A DNA stretch of 64,000 bases. Source: Pontibacter mucosus. GTDB lineage: Bacteria; Bacteroidota; Bacteroidia; Cytophagales; Hymenobacteraceae. Shown in pieces: positions 34,762 to 45,201 of the stretch (positions are counted from its first letter, which is position 1; each line of letters starts with the position of its first letter). Below the pieces are notes generated by a model. That model had not been told where the DNA came from and did no database searches. It worked only from the letters and a program-made list of their open reading frames with translations. Both the position numbers and the translations under genes were made by a program. The DNA is taken from contig NZ_QBKI01000004.1 in the NCBI RefSeq assembly GCF_003054055.1, positions 1 to 64,000 on the forward strand, given 5' to 3'.

Positions 34762-37752
34762 TTAAGCTAAGTTTCTAATTTTAGTCAGGTATGTGATGTT
34801 CGGCTGAACGTTCAATTCTTCCAACACGTGGAAGGCACGCTCACCCTGCTGACGGGCCAGTATCTTAGAGATACGGCTTTCAGGGTCCTTCATGTCACCG
34901 AACACGATTGCCTCAGTAGGGCAAGACTGGGCGCAGGCCGTCACGATTTCGCCGTCTTTCGGTCTTCTGTTCTCGCGTTTTGCCTCCAGCTTACCTAACT
35001 GCACACGCTGCACGCAGAAAGAGCATTTCTCCATCACACCCCTGCCACGCACTGTCACATCCGGGTTCAGCACCATCTTGCCAAGGTCGTTGTTCATCGG
35101 CTCGTTAAAGCCGAACTTATCGTTGTTGGCATAGGCAAACCAGTTGAAGCGACGCACTTTGTAAGGGCAGTTGTTCGCGCAGTAACGTGTACCTACGCAG
35201 CGGTTGTAAGCCATCTGGTTGATGCCTTCCGAGCTGTGCATGGTAGCGGCAACAGGGCACACTGTCTCGCATGGCGCGTGGTTACAGTGCTGGCAAAGCA
35301 TCGGCTGGAAGATAACGGTTGGGTTATCGGCCGGGTGCTCCATCTCAGCGTAATCCTTCGGCTCATGCTCCTTGGCGCTGTAGTATCTGTCGATGCGCAT
35401 CCAGTGCATCTCACGACGCATCAGCACCTCGGCTTTACCTACCACCGGAATGTTGTTCTCCACGTTACAGCTCATCGTACAGGCGCCACATCCGATACAG
35501 GAGTTCAGGTCGATGACCATACCCCAGTGGTGGTTCTTGTACTCGTAGTCATCCCAAAGAGAGATGGCAGCCGGTTTAGCCGGACCCTCGTGTGTGGCAA
35601 TGCGCACATACTTGGTCACCTCTTTCGGGTTCTCCTTATACTTAGCGAAGGAGTTCTCCTGCACCACAATACGGTCCATGATAGTATGGTGCGTCTGTGT
35701 TTGTGCAATAGGAGAAGTAGCGTTAGTTTTCTCAAGCTTAACGCCGCTTGTATACAATACAGCGCCGTCATTTACCGTTGCTATACTATAAGCGCTTGCG
35801 CCCAAGCCTTTGGCAACTGGCATTACATCCAGGTCACGGCCAAAGCCCATAGCAATAGCCACTGTGCCGTTAGCCTGTCCTGGTTGGATAAGGGCTGGCA
35901 ATTCAATGCTTTCGTTGTTTGCAAACGTAACTTTCAGCACATCGTCCTGCTTAACGCCCATATCCACAGCCATCTGGCGCGGCATCGCCACGTAGTTACC
36001 CCAGGTAGCCTTAGAAACCGGATCTGGAAGCTCTTGCAGCCATGGGTTGTTCGAGTTCTCGCCTCCGGCACCCATGGACACTTTCTCATATACTACGGCC
36101 TCAATAGCGGATGGCTGTATTTTTCTGATAGCGCTTGATGCCGTTGAAGCAGGTGCGCTTACTTTCAGCAGACTCGTGCCGTTTTCCAGCACGCCATCGT
36201 GCACCGCTTTTTCCCATCCTTCGTTAAAGTTTCCGCTGATAACCGTTCTCCAGTTATTGCGCATGTACTCGTAGAAGTCTGTGCTTTGGTTGCTCCACAC
36301 CAGCAGGCTGTCCTGCATCTGGCGCGTTGTAAAGATTGGGCTGATTACCGGCTGAGAAATGCTCAGGAAGCCTCTCTTCGGCTCAAAGTCGTTCCAGGAC
36401 TCCAGGTAATGGTGGTCCGGCGTTACGAAGTCAGCCAGTTTAGCTGTCTCCTCTACCCTATCTGCAAAAGAAACCTTCAGACCTACTTTCTGTAAGCCGG
36501 AAGCTACTCTGGCAGCTAGCGGGTGGTTGTAAACAGGGTTCGCATTGTAGAAGAACACAGCACCTACGGAGCCAGCGTTCATTTCTTCAATCAAACGGAG
36601 CATCGCCGCGTCGTTACCCTGCTTCACATAGTATGGCGCAGCAGTATCGATCGTAGAGCCTTCGGCGCCAAGGGCCGTGTTGATGGCCTTCACCAGTTCC
36701 TGAACACCTGGGTCGTTCGAGCCGGATACTACCAGCGCTTTGCCTCTGTTTGCCTGCAGGTCTTTCACAACAGTAGCCAGCAACTTGGCATCCACAGCCG
36801 TTCCTGAAGCGGAACCACCTGTTACCGCGCTGTGAAGTGCAGACACGAGGGCTGCCTCCTCAGATGGCTTGATAGGCACGCGCACGTCGGCGTTTGAACC
36901 AGTAAGCGACAGGATTGTCTCAAACTGGTAGTGACGCGACATTGCTGGGTTGTCAGGGTTAATTTTTCTGGTCTCGATGTATTGCTTTGCAAACGGAACC
37001 GGAGCTACCCAGGTGCCCAGAAAGTCAGCGTTGATACCTACAATGATATTGGCTTTGCTGAAATCATACCCTGGGATAACACCGCCGTTAGCCTGAAGCA
37101 GGCCGGAAGCAGAGTTAACATCATAAGTCACGTGCTCAAAGTTGCCGAAGCGGGAGCCGAACTCATCGATAAGCTTTTTAGTGGACGGGCTGATGATAGT
37201 AGAAGACACGAAAGCCACTTTGCCGCTCACATTGGCAAGGCGGGACTTAATCTGGTTATCAACCTCCTCCCATTTCGCCTCCTTTCCAGCAATCAGCGGG
37301 AAGCGCAGGCGGTTGTTATCGTACAGGCCAAGCAGGGAGCCTTGTGCCTTCGGGCTTGTTCCCAGTGGCGTAAGTCCTGAGCTTGGGTTTGGTTCAATCT
37401 TAATTGGACGAGCTTCACGGGTCTTTACCAGGATGCTGTTGTAATCTCCGCCCTGGTAGAACGTAGAAGCATACCAGTTGGCAACGCCTGGCTCAACGTC
37501 AACGGGCTTGTTCAGGTATGGGATTGCCTTACGCACCGGAGCCTCACAAGAAGCCAGTGATACGGCTGCCATGCTAAAGCCCAGCAGTTTTAAGAAGTCA
37601 CGGCGGTGAGTTTTTCCGCTTGAAGCAGATTCTCCCCCCTCCGCTCCATTGATCGGCAGGAATTCTGGAAACTCGTTATGAGCATGCTTTTCGAATTCAG
37701 GAGTGTTTTCCAACTCCTCAATTCCTTTCCAGTATTTTATTCTGTCTTGCAT
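34762..37752 (-). CDS. actB: Alternative complex III iron-sulfur subunit ActB
   Basis: A 996-residue fused molybdopterin-enzyme-like and ferredoxin protein of the quinol:cytochrome c oxidoreductase. The N-terminal part resembles MoCo oxidoreductases, which in ActB carries no cofactor. The C-terminal third carries four cysteine clusters ([38 protein letters not shown] with ACAQSCP). A Tat-like motif [11 protein letters not shown] near residue 55 fits the Tat-variant signal. I chose [10 protein letters not shown] (37752) over an upstream Met at 37851. Electrons pass from quinol in ActC to the hemes of ActA. Confidence 0.94.
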   Translation of the reverse strand: MQDRIKYWKGIEELENTPEFEKHAHNEFPEFLPINGAEGGESASSGKTHRRDFLKLLGFSMAAVSLASCEAPVRKAIPYLNKPVDVEPGVANWYASTFYQGGDYNSILVKTREARPIKIEPNPSSGLTPLGTSPKAQGSLLGLYDNNRLRFPLIAGKEAKWEEVDNQIKSRLANVSGKVAFVSSTIISPSTKKLIDEFGSRFGNFEHVTYDVNSASGLLQANGGVIPGYDFSKANIIVGINADFLGTWVAPVPFAKQYIETRKINPDNPAMSRHYQFETILSLTGSNADVRVPIKPSEEAALVSALHSAVTGGSASGTAVDAKLLATVVKDLQANRGKALVVSGSNDPGVQELVKAINTALGAEGSTIDTAAPYYVKQGNDAAMLRLIEEMNAGSVGAVFFYNANPVYNHPLAARVASGLQKVGLKVSFADRVEETAKLADFVTPDHHYLESWNDFEPKRGFLSISQPVISPIFTTRQMQDSLLVWSNQSTDFYEYMRNNWRTVISGNFNEGWEKAVHDGVLENGTSLLKVSAPASTASSAIRKIQPSAIEAVVYEKVSMGAGGENSNNPWLQELPDPVSKATWGNYVAMPRQMAVDMGVKQDDVLKVTFANNESIELPALIQPGQANGTVAIAMGFGRDLDVMPVAKGLGASAYSIATVNDGAVLYTSGVKLEKTNATSPIAQTQTHHTIMDRIVVQENSFAKYKENPKEVTKYVRIATHEGPAKPAAISLWDDYEYKNHHWGMVIDLNSCIGCGACTMSCNVENNIPVVGKAEVLMRREMHWMRIDRYYSAKEHEPKDYAEMEHPADNPTVIFQPMLCQHCNHAPCETVCPVAATMHSSEGINQMAYNRCVGTRYCANNCPYKVRRFNWFAYANNDKFGFNEPMNNDLGKMVLNPDVTVRGRGVMEKCSFCVQRVQLGKLEAKRENRRPKDGEIVTACAQSCPTEAIVFGDMKDPESRISKILARQQGERAFHVLEELNVQPNITYLTKIRNLA

Positions 37753-37795
37753 ATTATATCTAGAAAACTCGAATGCTAAATAAAATGGATATTGA

Positions 37796-39112
37796 TTAGT
37801 AGTGGCACTTAGAACACTCCGAGCCACCGTTGGAAGACACTGTGAAGGCACCTTTAGAAGATGATTCGTGCAGCTCTACCAGCTTATCGTAGTAGCCGTT
37901 ACCCTCTGTGTTCAGCGGCGTTTCGCGGTGACAGTCTATACACCAGCCCATGGTGAGGGGAGAATACTGGTAAACCACATCCATTTCCTGGATTGGGCCG
38001 TGGCAGGTCTGGCACTCTACGCCACCCACCTGCGTATGCTGCGAGTGGTTGAAGTAAGCCAGGTCCGGCAGGTTGTGGATACGAACCCACTGAATCGGCT
38101 CGTTGCGCTCAATGGCTCTGTAAATCTTCTGGATCTCGGCCGACTCCGTTTTGATCTGGCTGTGGCAGTTCATACAGATGTTTGCCGAAGGAATGCTGGC
38201 GCTTTTGCTCTCGTATACTGTTGTGTGGCAGTAGTTACAGTCAATCTGGTGCTCACCTGCGTGCAGTTTGTGCGAGAAAGCGATTGGCTGCTTCGGCGCA
38301 TACCCCTGCTGAATACCGATGCCCATTGTCTTCTCAATAGTCAGATCCAGCAACACTACCACAAAGATCAGCACAACCAATGAGCGGACAGCGTTGGATT
38401 TGTACACTTTGGAGAAGTCGAAGCGCTGGTTAACCACCTCAGCATCATACTCGTTCAGCTGACGGTTCTTGTTCAGGTAGTTCTTCAGGAGGGAGGTAAT
38501 CAGAAGCAGTGTCACCACCAGCACAATCAGCACGATAATCAGCACCACCAGCACAATGTCCAGGTAACCTCCTATGGCGCCAATGGCGTCCGTTCCTACA
38601 TTCTCTCCGGCAACAGCTCCCTCTGGACCGGCAGCAGGTGCAGAAACCACACCTTTACCTGAGTCGATGTAAGCGAAGATAGACTTGATCTCGTCGTCAG
38701 AGAAGGCGAATGAAGGCATCGCCTGCTTGTTGAACTGATTGTAGATAGCCACTGCATCAGCATCACCCGACTGGATGAGTGCCTGTGAGTTTTTCGTCCA
38801 ACTGATCAACCATGACTCGCTGCGCTTCTTTGTCACACCCTGCAAGCCTGGGCCTACAATCACGTCGCTGCCAGCAGAGTGGCAAACGGCACAGTTGTTC
38901 TTAAAAAGCGCCTCGCCTGCCGAGATCACCGCCGGATCCCCGGTCGTCACTTCCGCACCTTCGGTAGCACCAGGGTCTACACCTTTCTGGGCCACCTCCG
39001 CCTGTTCACTTGCCTGTGCAAACGCACCGAACGAAACCACCAGGGCTAACAGGAAGGTGTACAAAATTTTGGATTGAGTTTTAAGTATACAGCTAATCAT
39101 AGCCAAGATCAC
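37796..39112 (-). CDS. actA: Multiheme cytochrome ActA with an extra N-terminal heme domain
   Basis: A 438-residue c-type cytochrome. It holds six CxxCH motifs: Cys74-His78 in a monoheme cytochrome-c domain (about 62-153), then five in the C-terminal part at residues 292, 313, 367, 391 and 433. ActA is pentaheme, so the first domain is an added cytochrome c. A signal peptide (about 16-32) and a central membrane segment (about 185-208) with a second (243-256) fit a membrane-anchored periplasmic protein. It is the first gene of the operon. Confidence 0.94.
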   Translation of the reverse strand: MILAMISCILKTQSKILYTFLLALVVSFGAFAQASEQAEVAQKGVDPGATEGAEVTTGDPAVISAGEALFKNNCAVCHSAGSDVIVGPGLQGVTKKRSESWLISWTKNSQALIQSGDADAVAIYNQFNKQAMPSFAFSDDEIKSIFAYIDSGKGVVSAPAAGPEGAVAGENVGTDAIGAIGGYLDIVLVVLIIVLIVLVVTLLLITSLLKNYLNKNRQLNEYDAEVVNQRFDFSKVYKSNAVRSLVVLIFVVVLLDLTIEKTMGIGIQQGYAPKQPIAFSHKLHAGEHQIDCNYCHTTVYESKSASIPSANICMNCHSQIKTESAEIQKIYRAIERNEPIQWVRIHNLPDLAYFNHSQHTQVGGVECQTCHGPIQEMDVVYQYSPLTMGWCIDCHRETPLNTEGNGYYDKLVELHESSSKGAFTVSSNGGSECSKCHY

Positions 39113-39153
39113 TTGTGTTTAGTATATGATATGGTGAATTTACTTTACGGGCA

Positions 39154-39183
39154 CAAATCTACTATGCGAATTCCATTATTCAA
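39154..39183 (-). promoter_or_regulatory. Promoter of the act-cox operon
   Basis: On the minus strand TTG (39181-39183), a spacer of 19 bases, then TAGATTTG (39154-39161), an exact TAnnTTTG. The predicted transcript starts about 35 nt upstream of actA. I see no other equally good promoter inside the 16-gene unit. Confidence 0.8.
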
Positions 39184-39581
39184 ACAGAATAGGTTTATTA
39201 TTTGCCCTCATCGGCCCCCCCCCTCTTTTACTCCAGTAACACCCTCTAAAAACCCATTTTCACACTGATTTAAGGGTTTTTATTTATAATCATTCTAAAT
39301 AACTACAACCTTCCAATCAGAAACACCCACTTGTTTTTACTATATTTTACATAGATTTATCACCATTTACAATACTACTTGTTTGGCTTATCTCATTTTA
39401 ACTTACACATTAAATTATTGCACTATTTTATTCATGAATTATTTATATATGGGAAGCCTTCATATATAATAAGTGCTGTTCAACGAGCTACCTTTATATA
39501 TATATGTATACTTGGCGCCTCCCGCCTGACGATTACTTACCTGCAGGATACCATGCTTTACTTAATAATCAAAACTACCTA
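39184..39581. other. AT-rich intergenic stretch between actA and rpsF
   Basis: Between two divergent operons. The sequence is AT-rich, with a C-rich run near 39220. It carries no open frame with a recognisable product and no further regulatory signal that I can defend. Confidence 0.5.
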
Positions 39582-39612
39582 TTGATTATTTAAAATAAGC
39601 AGCTTACCTTTG
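39582..39612 (+). promoter_or_regulatory. Promoter of rpsF-rpsR-rplI
   Basis: TTG (39582-39584), 20 bases, then TACCTTTG (39605-39612), about 31 bp upstream of rpsF. It is the same type as the tRNA and rRNA-like promoters. Confidence 0.8.
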
Positions 39613-39643
39613 CAGGCTAAATTTATAACCATAAATCGAACCG

Positions 39644-40012
39644 ATGGAATTGAGAAATTACGAAACTGTCTTCATTCTGACTCCGTTGCTCAACGAGACT
39701 CAGATGCAGGAAACGGTCGAGAAGTTCAGAGAGGTGCTAAAGGAAAATGGCGCCGACATTATCCACGAAGAAAACTGGGGTCTTCGTAAATTGGCTTACC
39801 CAATCCAGAAGAAGTCTACAGGCTTCTATCACCTGATCGAGTTCAAAGCGCCTACTAACGTAGTTGACGCGCTGGAACTGGCTTATCGCCGTGATGAAAA
39901 AGTAGTTCGTTTCCTAACAACCGCCCTTGATAAGCACGCAGTGACTTACAACGAGCGCAGAAGAAACGGCGAGTTCAAATCACAAGCTAAAAAAGAGGAG
40001 GTTAAAGGATAA
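39644..40012 (+). CDS. rpsF: 30S ribosomal protein S6
   Basis: A 122-residue small-subunit protein that pairs with S18 on the platform of the 30S. The N-terminus [13 protein letters not shown] and the middle [26 protein letters not shown] are diagnostic of bacterial S6. The C-terminal tail ([15 protein letters not shown]) is lysine/glutamate rich. The last base of its stop codon overlaps the rpsR ATG. It is the first gene of a classical rpsF-rpsR-rplI operon. Confidence 0.98.
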   Translation: MELRNYETVFILTPLLNETQMQETVEKFREVLKENGADIIHEENWGLRKLAYPIQKKSTGFYHLIEFKAPTNVVDALELAYRRDEKVVRFLTTALDKHAVTYNERRRNGEFKSQAKKEEVKG

Positions 40013-40263
40013 TGAGCTTAGTTAACGAAAAAGTCCACAAACAAGAGAACCGTCAGAAATACTGCCGTTTCAAAAAGAGCGGTATCAAGTATATCGACTA
40101 CAAGGATGGTAACTTCCTGCTGAAGTTCGTGAACGAGCAGGGCAAGATCCTTCCAAGAAGACTTACAGGCACTAGCCTGAAGTTCCAGCGCAAAGTGTCT
40201 CAGGCGGTAGCCAGAGCAAGACACCTTGCCATTTTACCTTATGTAACGGATTCTTTAAAATAA
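40012..40263 (+). CDS. rpsR: 30S ribosomal protein S18
   Basis: An 83-residue basic protein. The core [15 protein letters not shown]..., [31 protein letters not shown] is the S18 signature and provides the S6-binding surface. It overlaps rpsF by 1 bp and is followed by rplI after 12 bp with an AGGAGG-like site (TAAGGAGGTC), one of the few good Shine-Dalgarno sequences here. Confidence 0.98.
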   Translation: MSLVNEKVHKQENRQKYCRFKKSGIKYIDYKDGNFLLKFVNEQGKILPRRLTGTSLKFQRKVSQAVARARHLAILPYVTDSLK

Positions 40264-40275
40264 GGAGGTCAGACG

Positions 40276-40719
40276 ATGGAAGTAATACTGAAAGATGACG
40301 TTAAAGGCCTCGGCTATAAGAACGATATTGTAGAGGTAAGACCTGGTTATGGCCGTAACTACCTGATCCCGCAGGGTCTGGCGGTTATCGCTGACAAATC
40401 AAGCAAGAAAGTAGTAGCCGAAAACATCCGTCAGGCTGCTCACAAAGCTGAGAAAATCAAGAACGACGCGCAGGAGCTGGCTAACAGCATCGGCGACTTG
40501 ACAGTTGAGATTCCTGCTAAAGTGGGTGAAACTGGTAAGATCTTCGGTTCTGTAACTACGCTGCAGCTTTCTGAGGCCCTGAAGGCCAAAGGCTTTGATG
40601 TAGACCGTAAGCGTATCTCTTTCGACCAGGACGTGAAGTCTGCCGGCGAGTATACTGCTACCCTGAGCCTGCACAAAGAGGTGAAGCACCAAGTGAAATT
40701 CAACGTAGTGGCTGAGTAA
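40276..40719 (+). CDS. rplI: 50S ribosomal protein L9
   Basis: A 147-residue protein whose N-terminal domain (MEVILKDDVKGLGYKNDIVEVRPGYGRNYLIPQGLAV) binds 23S rRNA and is joined by a long helix to the C-terminal domain. A strong ribosome site precedes the ATG. It is the last gene of the operon, followed by a terminator 24 bp later. Length and motifs are normal. Confidence 0.98.
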   Translation: MEVILKDDVKGLGYKNDIVEVRPGYGRNYLIPQGLAVIADKSSKKVVAENIRQAAHKAEKIKNDAQELANSIGDLTVEIPAKVGETGKIFGSVTTLQLSEALKAKGFDVDRKRISFDQDVKSAGEYTATLSLHKEVKHQVKFNVVAE

Positions 40720-40742
40720 GCCTGCTTGAGTATATTATTATG

Positions 40743-40780
40743 AAAAGCGTCCTGTCCCGAAAGGCAGGACGCTTTTTTTG
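40743..40780 (+). terminator. Terminator of the rpsF-rpsR-rplI operon
   Basis: An 11-bp stem (AAAGCGTCCTG with CAGGACGCTTT) around a 10-base loop, followed by seven T residues. Confidence 0.92.
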
Positions 40781-40868
40781 TACAGCCAAGTTTAAGACAC
40801 CCGGAAGTAAAAGGTTTTTGGGGTTGTTGCGGATAAGGAACTGAAGCAGTTTATACTTTATTACTCCG

Positions 40869-40908
40869 AAAAAATCCTGGAATCACGTAATCCTAAAAAC
40901 TCTGGTCC
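40869..40908 (-). repeat. Copy D of the dispersed repeat
   Basis: On the minus strand it reads ACCAGAGTTTTTAGGATTACGTGATTCC, matching copies A-C in the ACCAG, AGGATT, TGATT and GATT blocks. Unlike the others it does not abut a stop codon; it lies between the rplI terminator and the GSCFA gene. Confidence 0.5.
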
Positions 40909-40968
40909 GTTTCATAATATCAAAAAGTCTTTTGTCCTTTGTCTCATACTCCATTGTCATAGTAAAGT

Positions 40969-41949
40969 ATGTTCCGAACCGAAGTACAGGTCTCCCCCTC
41001 CACCTTAAGCCTTGGCCTGCAGCAGCCGGTGCTGACTGTTGGCTCCTGCTTTGCCGAGGTAATTGGCGCTAAGCTGCAACAATACAAAGTGGATGTGCTG
41101 GTAAATCCTTTTGGCACCATCTTCAACCCTATATCGGTAAGTTTGCTGTTGCAAGCAGCCGCGGGCAGGTCTTATACTTTTGAGGAGCACTTGGTGCAGC
41201 AAAACGGCATCTGGTACGCCTACGACCTCCACTCCTCCCTCTCCAGCGCCAGCAAAGAAGCGCTGCTACAAAACGTGCAGAAGAGGCTTTCCCAAACAAA
41301 CCAGTACCTGCAAAACGCCTCGTTGCTGATCATCACCTTAGGTACCGCCATTGCCTACCGGCTGCAGGAAAGCGGCAAGCTGGTAGCCAACTGCCACAAG
41401 CTACCCGCCGCCAACTTCACGCGCGAACTGCTGACGGTAGAGGAAATGAAAGCCGCTTTTGAGCAAATGCTGGCACAGCTGAAACAGGTGAACCCAGGTA
41501 TAAACGTGCTGCTTACGGTAAGCCCGGTGCGTCATATAAAAGAGACGATAGAGCTGAACAGCGTGAGCAAGGCCAGCCTGCGTGTGCTTTGCCACCAACT
41601 GCAGCAGGAGCATGAGCAGGTTCTATACTTTCCAGCCTACGAGATAATGATGGACGACCTGCGGGATTACCGCTTCTACAAGGAGGACATGCTGCACCCG
41701 ACGACGGTGGCTGAGGCCTACATCTGGCAGAAGTTTGTGGACGCCTATTATGCACCAGAGTTCCGGCAGTTTATGGGGCAGTGGGAGAAAATACAGCGTG
41801 CCGTGGCCCACAAGCCGTTCCATCCGCAGTCGGAGGGGCACCAGCAATTCCTGAGAAACACGCTAAACCAGCTGGAGACCCTGCACCAGCAGTACCACAT
41901 CGACACCAGCCTGGAAGCAGAAATACTGCAAAAACAGCTCCTGCCCTAG
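40969..41949 (+). CDS. GSCFA-domain protein
   Basis: A 326-residue protein named for the motif GSCFA, which is present near the N-terminus (LTVGSCFAEVIG, about residues 24-35). The family resembles GDSL/SGNH esterases; the Ser of GSCF and a later DXXH-like element (KEDMLHPTTVAEAYIW) fit that layout. No signal peptide is visible. The substrate is not known. The downstream YyaL-like gene begins 191 bp later and this spacer holds several AAGTATA copies. Confidence 0.85.
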   Translation: MFRTEVQVSPSTLSLGLQQPVLTVGSCFAEVIGAKLQQYKVDVLVNPFGTIFNPISVSLLLQAAAGRSYTFEEHLVQQNGIWYAYDLHSSLSSASKEALLQNVQKRLSQTNQYLQNASLLIITLGTAIAYRLQESGKLVANCHKLPAANFTRELLTVEEMKAAFEQMLAQLKQVNPGINVLLTVSPVRHIKETIELNSVSKASLRVLCHQLQQEHEQVLYFPAYEIMMDDLRDYRFYKEDMLHPTTVAEAYIWQKFVDAYYAPEFRQFMGQWEKIQRAVAHKPFHPQSEGHQQFLRNTLNQLETLHQQYHIDTSLEAEILQKQLLP

Positions 41950-42140
41950 CTACAAGGGCTTTCCGGACACCTTTGCCGGCCAGGCCCGTACAATCCTGTG
42001 ACCGGGCCAAAGCCACAGACGTTTCTACGATAGTCTATTTATACTTTGCTACCATACTCCTGCAACGTATAAAGTCTATACTTTCCGGCCTTGCTAAAGT
42101 ATAGCCAAGCCGCTGTGCCTCCCGCTTAACCCTTAGAGCC

Positions 42141-44207
42141 ATGACAGGAAACAAGAAACCCAACAGACTGATACACGAGAGCAGCCCCTACTTGCTGCAG
42201 CACGCCCATAACCCGGTGGACTGGTACCCCTGGGGCGAGGAGGCGCTGCAGAAGGCAAAGCAGGAGGACAAGCCTATCTTGGTAAGTATAGGCTATGCCG
42301 CCTGCCACTGGTGCCACGTGATGGAGCGCGAAGCCTTTGAGCATAAAAGTATAGCCGAGCTCATGAACAGGCACTTTGTCTGCATAAAAGTGGACCGGGA
42401 GGAGCGCCCGGATGTGGATGCCGTGTACATGGACGCCATCAGCGCGATGGGCCTGCAGGGCGGCTGGCCGCTGAATGTGTTCCTGACTCCGGAGGCAAAA
42501 CCGTTTTACGGGGGCACCTATTTCCCGCCCAAGCAGTGGAAAGAGCTGCTTGACAGCATTGCCGAAGCATACACCAGCCACAGGCAGGAACTGGACGAGT
42601 CGGCGGAGCAGTTTGCCCAGCACCTGAACCAGAACGAACTGGCAAAGTATGGCCTGCAGCAAAAGAACTACCATGTGCGTGAGGATGACTTCAAGCTGAT
42701 TGGGCATAACCTGAGCAGGAACTTTGACAAAAAGTATGGCGGCCTGGGTGGCGCGCCCAAGTTTCCGATGCCTGTCAACTACCTCTTCCTGCTGCGCTAC
42801 CACCACCACACCAGCGACCAAACCATCCTCAACCACATCAACCTTACCCTGCGTGAGATGGCCTATGGCGGCATCTATGACCAGGTTGGCGGTGGCTTTG
42901 CGCGCTACTCGGTGGATGAGGAGTGGCTGGTGCCGCACTTCGAGAAGATGCTTTACGACAATGCCCAGTTAGTCAGTTTATACGCCGAAGCTTACCAGGC
43001 CACCCGGGAGTCGCTGTACCATGATGTGGTGTACCAGACCATCGGCTTTCTGGAGCGCGAGCTGATGAGCGAAGAGGGCGGCTTCTACTCCTCCCTCGAT
43101 GCCGACAGCGAAGGCGAGGAAGGCCGGTTTTATACGTTTACCAAGGATGAGCTGCAGGACCTGCTGGGCGACGAGGAACCGCTTTTCTCCAAGTACTACC
43201 ACGCCACCGTGACGGGCAACTTTGAGCACGGCCGTAACATCCTGCACCGCCGCATCCCCGACGAGAAGTTTGCCAAAGAGAACGAGCTGGAGCAGGATGT
43301 GCTGGAGGAGATGGTAACCACCTGGAAGGAGAAACTGATGGAGGTACGTGCCCACCGCGTGCGCCCGGCGCTGGACGACAAGGTGCTGACCTCCTGGAAC
43401 GCGCTGATGCTGAAAGGGCTTGCGGATGCTTACCTGGTGTTCGGCAACAAGCATTTCCTGGAGCTGGCCCTCCAAAACGCGCGGTTTATACTTGCCAACC
43501 TGAAAAAAGGTGATAAGCTCTACCATACTTACAAGGCCGGCAAGGCGAGCGTAGACGGGTTTCTGGATGATTACGCTTTTCTGATACGGGCGCTGCTGCG
43601 CCTGTATGAGGTAACGTTTGAGGAGCAGTGGCTGCTGGGGGCCAGGCGCCTGACCGATTATACCTTGGAAAATTTCTTTGATGAGACAGAAGGTTTGTTC
43701 TTTTACACTGATAAGACAGCCGAGCAACTGATAGCCCGCAAGAAGGAGATTTTGGACAATGTGGTTCCGTCGTCTAATTCGGTGATGGCCACCAACCTGC
43801 ACCTGCTCGGTTTATACTTTGATGAGGAGCGTTATACTTCCCTCTCCGACGACATGCTGGCCAGCGTGAAGGAGCTGCTGCTGAAGGAACCCTCGCACAT
43901 GGGCAACTGGGCTTCTTTATACTTTCATAAGCTCACACCTACCGCCGAAGTGGTGATTGTGGGTCCGGAGGCACCGGAGATGCGCGCCGAGCTTACCTCC
44001 TTCTACACCCCAAACATCATACTCGCTGGCGCAGAAGGGGCAGGCAATACAAACATTCCGCTGCTGGAGCACAGAACCGCCATCAACGGAAAAACAACGG
44101 TGTATGTCTGTTATAACAGAACCTGCCAACTGCCGGTGCACACGGCTGCCCAGGCCCTGAAACAGTTGCAGGGCGCTGAAATGCAGCCTAAGTTTCCTTC
44201 GTTGTAA
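42141..44207 (+). CDS. YyaL/SSP411-family protein with thioredoxin-like N-terminus (DUF255)
   Basis: A 688-residue protein. The N-terminal thioredoxin-like domain has the CHWCH active-site pattern at residues 55-59 ([16 protein letters not shown]). The rest is an alpha-toroid of glycosidase-like repeats, e.g. [19 protein letters not shown]-type segments and [14 protein letters not shown]. No signal peptide is seen. The family's biochemical role is not established. The gene is one of the densest in AAGTATA/TATACTT copies (for example near 42283, 43811, 43831, 43916), which fall in different reading frames. Confidence 0.92.
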   Translation: MTGNKKPNRLIHESSPYLLQHAHNPVDWYPWGEEALQKAKQEDKPILVSIGYAACHWCHVMEREAFEHKSIAELMNRHFVCIKVDREERPDVDAVYMDAISAMGLQGGWPLNVFLTPEAKPFYGGTYFPPKQWKELLDSIAEAYTSHRQELDESAEQFAQHLNQNELAKYGLQQKNYHVREDDFKLIGHNLSRNFDKKYGGLGGAPKFPMPVNYLFLLRYHHHTSDQTILNHINLTLREMAYGGIYDQVGGGFARYSVDEEWLVPHFEKMLYDNAQLVSLYAEAYQATRESLYHDVVYQTIGFLERELMSEEGGFYSSLDADSEGEEGRFYTFTKDELQDLLGDEEPLFSKYYHATVTGNFEHGRNILHRRIPDEKFAKENELEQDVLEEMVTTWKEKLMEVRAHRVRPALDDKVLTSWNALMLKGLADAYLVFGNKHFLELALQNARFILANLKKGDKLYHTYKAGKASVDGFLDDYAFLIRALLRLYEVTFEEQWLLGARRLTDYTLENFFDETEGLFFYTDKTAEQLIARKKEILDNVVPSSNSVMATNLHLLGLYFDEERYTSLSDDMLASVKELLLKEPSHMGNWASLYFHKLTPTAEVVIVGPEAPEMRAELTSFYTPNIILAGAEGAGNTNIPLLEHRTAINGKTTVYVCYNRTCQLPVHTAAQALKQLQGAEMQPKFPSL

Positions 44208-44214
44208 CCTGAAC

Positions 44215-44246
44215 AGGCGATGAGAAATAGCCCCAGCTCATCGCCT
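44215..44246. terminator. Bidirectional terminator between YyaL-like and SDR genes
   Basis: A 10-bp stem AGGCGATGAG (44215-44224) with CTCATCGCCT (44237-44246), placed between two convergent genes 8 bp from each stop. Its T-tracts are weak, so termination strength is uncertain. Confidence 0.6.
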
Positions 44247-44253
44247 ACTTATA

Positions 44254-44991
44254 TTACGAATTGCTCATAATCCGCACCATTTCGTCTATCTCCTCCCGGC
44301 TGGCCAAGCGCGCCTTCTCCGACCGGCCATAGCCCACTTCCAGCTCGCCGGCTGCCATGCGTTTCATAATGCTATCGGTGAACTCATCTACCGGTACACC
44401 CATGGTATGAATGCCTACTCCTCCCAGGTCGGTATCCACGGCGGGCGGCACAATTTCGATGACGTTTATACTTGTGTGGGCCAACTCATGCCGCAGCGTC
44501 ATGGTAAAGGAGTGAATCGCGGCTTTGGTGGCACTATATACCGAGGCAAACGTGCCCGGGGTAAACGCCAGCCCGGAGGACACGTTGAGGATAGCGGCCC
44601 GCTCCTGTTGCTGCAGATGCGGGATAAACAGCGCGGAGAGGTGAATCGGCGCCTCCACATTGATAGCAATCTCCTGCCTCCGCACCGACCAGGGCTCCCG
44701 GTCCTCCAAAAAGCTTCCCCTCCGCTGGATGCCCGCGTTGTTGACCAGTACATTCAGCTTTGGAAATGCCTTCGTGGCCCATTCGAACAATTCCAGGCGT
44801 TGCGCTTCCTCGGCCACATCACACACCCGGATGTGCAGCGCCGGGTGCTTCTGCCGGGCTTCCTGCAGCTTATCTTCCCTCCTGCCACAAATAATCACTT
44901 CACTTCCTGCTTTCAGAAAGCGCTCGGCCAGGGCAAAACCAATGCCAGTGGCGCCCCCTGTTATCAGTACTGTATTTCCGCCTAAATTCAT
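44254..44991 (-). CDS. Short-chain dehydrogenase/reductase (SDR)
   Basis: A 245-residue NAD(P)-dependent SDR. The cofactor motif TGGATGIG is at about residues 10-17, NNAG near 85, and the catalytic YxxxK is YSATKAA near residue 155, with a Ser upstream (NVSSGLAF). The protein most resembles the DltE-type group of SDRs. No neighbour suggests the substrate. The gene is convergent with the YyaL-like gene and divergent from the amidohydrolase gene. Confidence 0.92.
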   Translation of the reverse strand: MNLGGNTVLITGGATGIGFALAERFLKAGSEVIICGRREDKLQEARQKHPALHIRVCDVAEEAQRLELFEWATKAFPKLNVLVNNAGIQRRGSFLEDREPWSVRRQEIAINVEAPIHLSALFIPHLQQQERAAILNVSSGLAFTPGTFASVYSATKAAIHSFTMTLRHELAHTSINVIEIVPPAVDTDLGGVGIHTMGVPVDEFTDSIMKRMAAGELEVGYGRSEKARLASREEIDEMVRIMSNS

Positions 44992-45201
44992 GCTTTCTCC
45001 TTACTGCTCTGCCCTTTTTGTTGAGCTTAACTTTGTTGTAACACGTAACCTATCCCCCAGTTTGTACTCCTTTTCCGTCGGATAGGGTGCTCAGAATATA
45101 GGAAATCTGTTTATAGTTTAAACTCCTATCTGGCTACACTTCCCTTTGTGACTCTGAATGCTTAAATTACGTGCTGAAACCAACTAATCTTCAATCTACT
45201 A

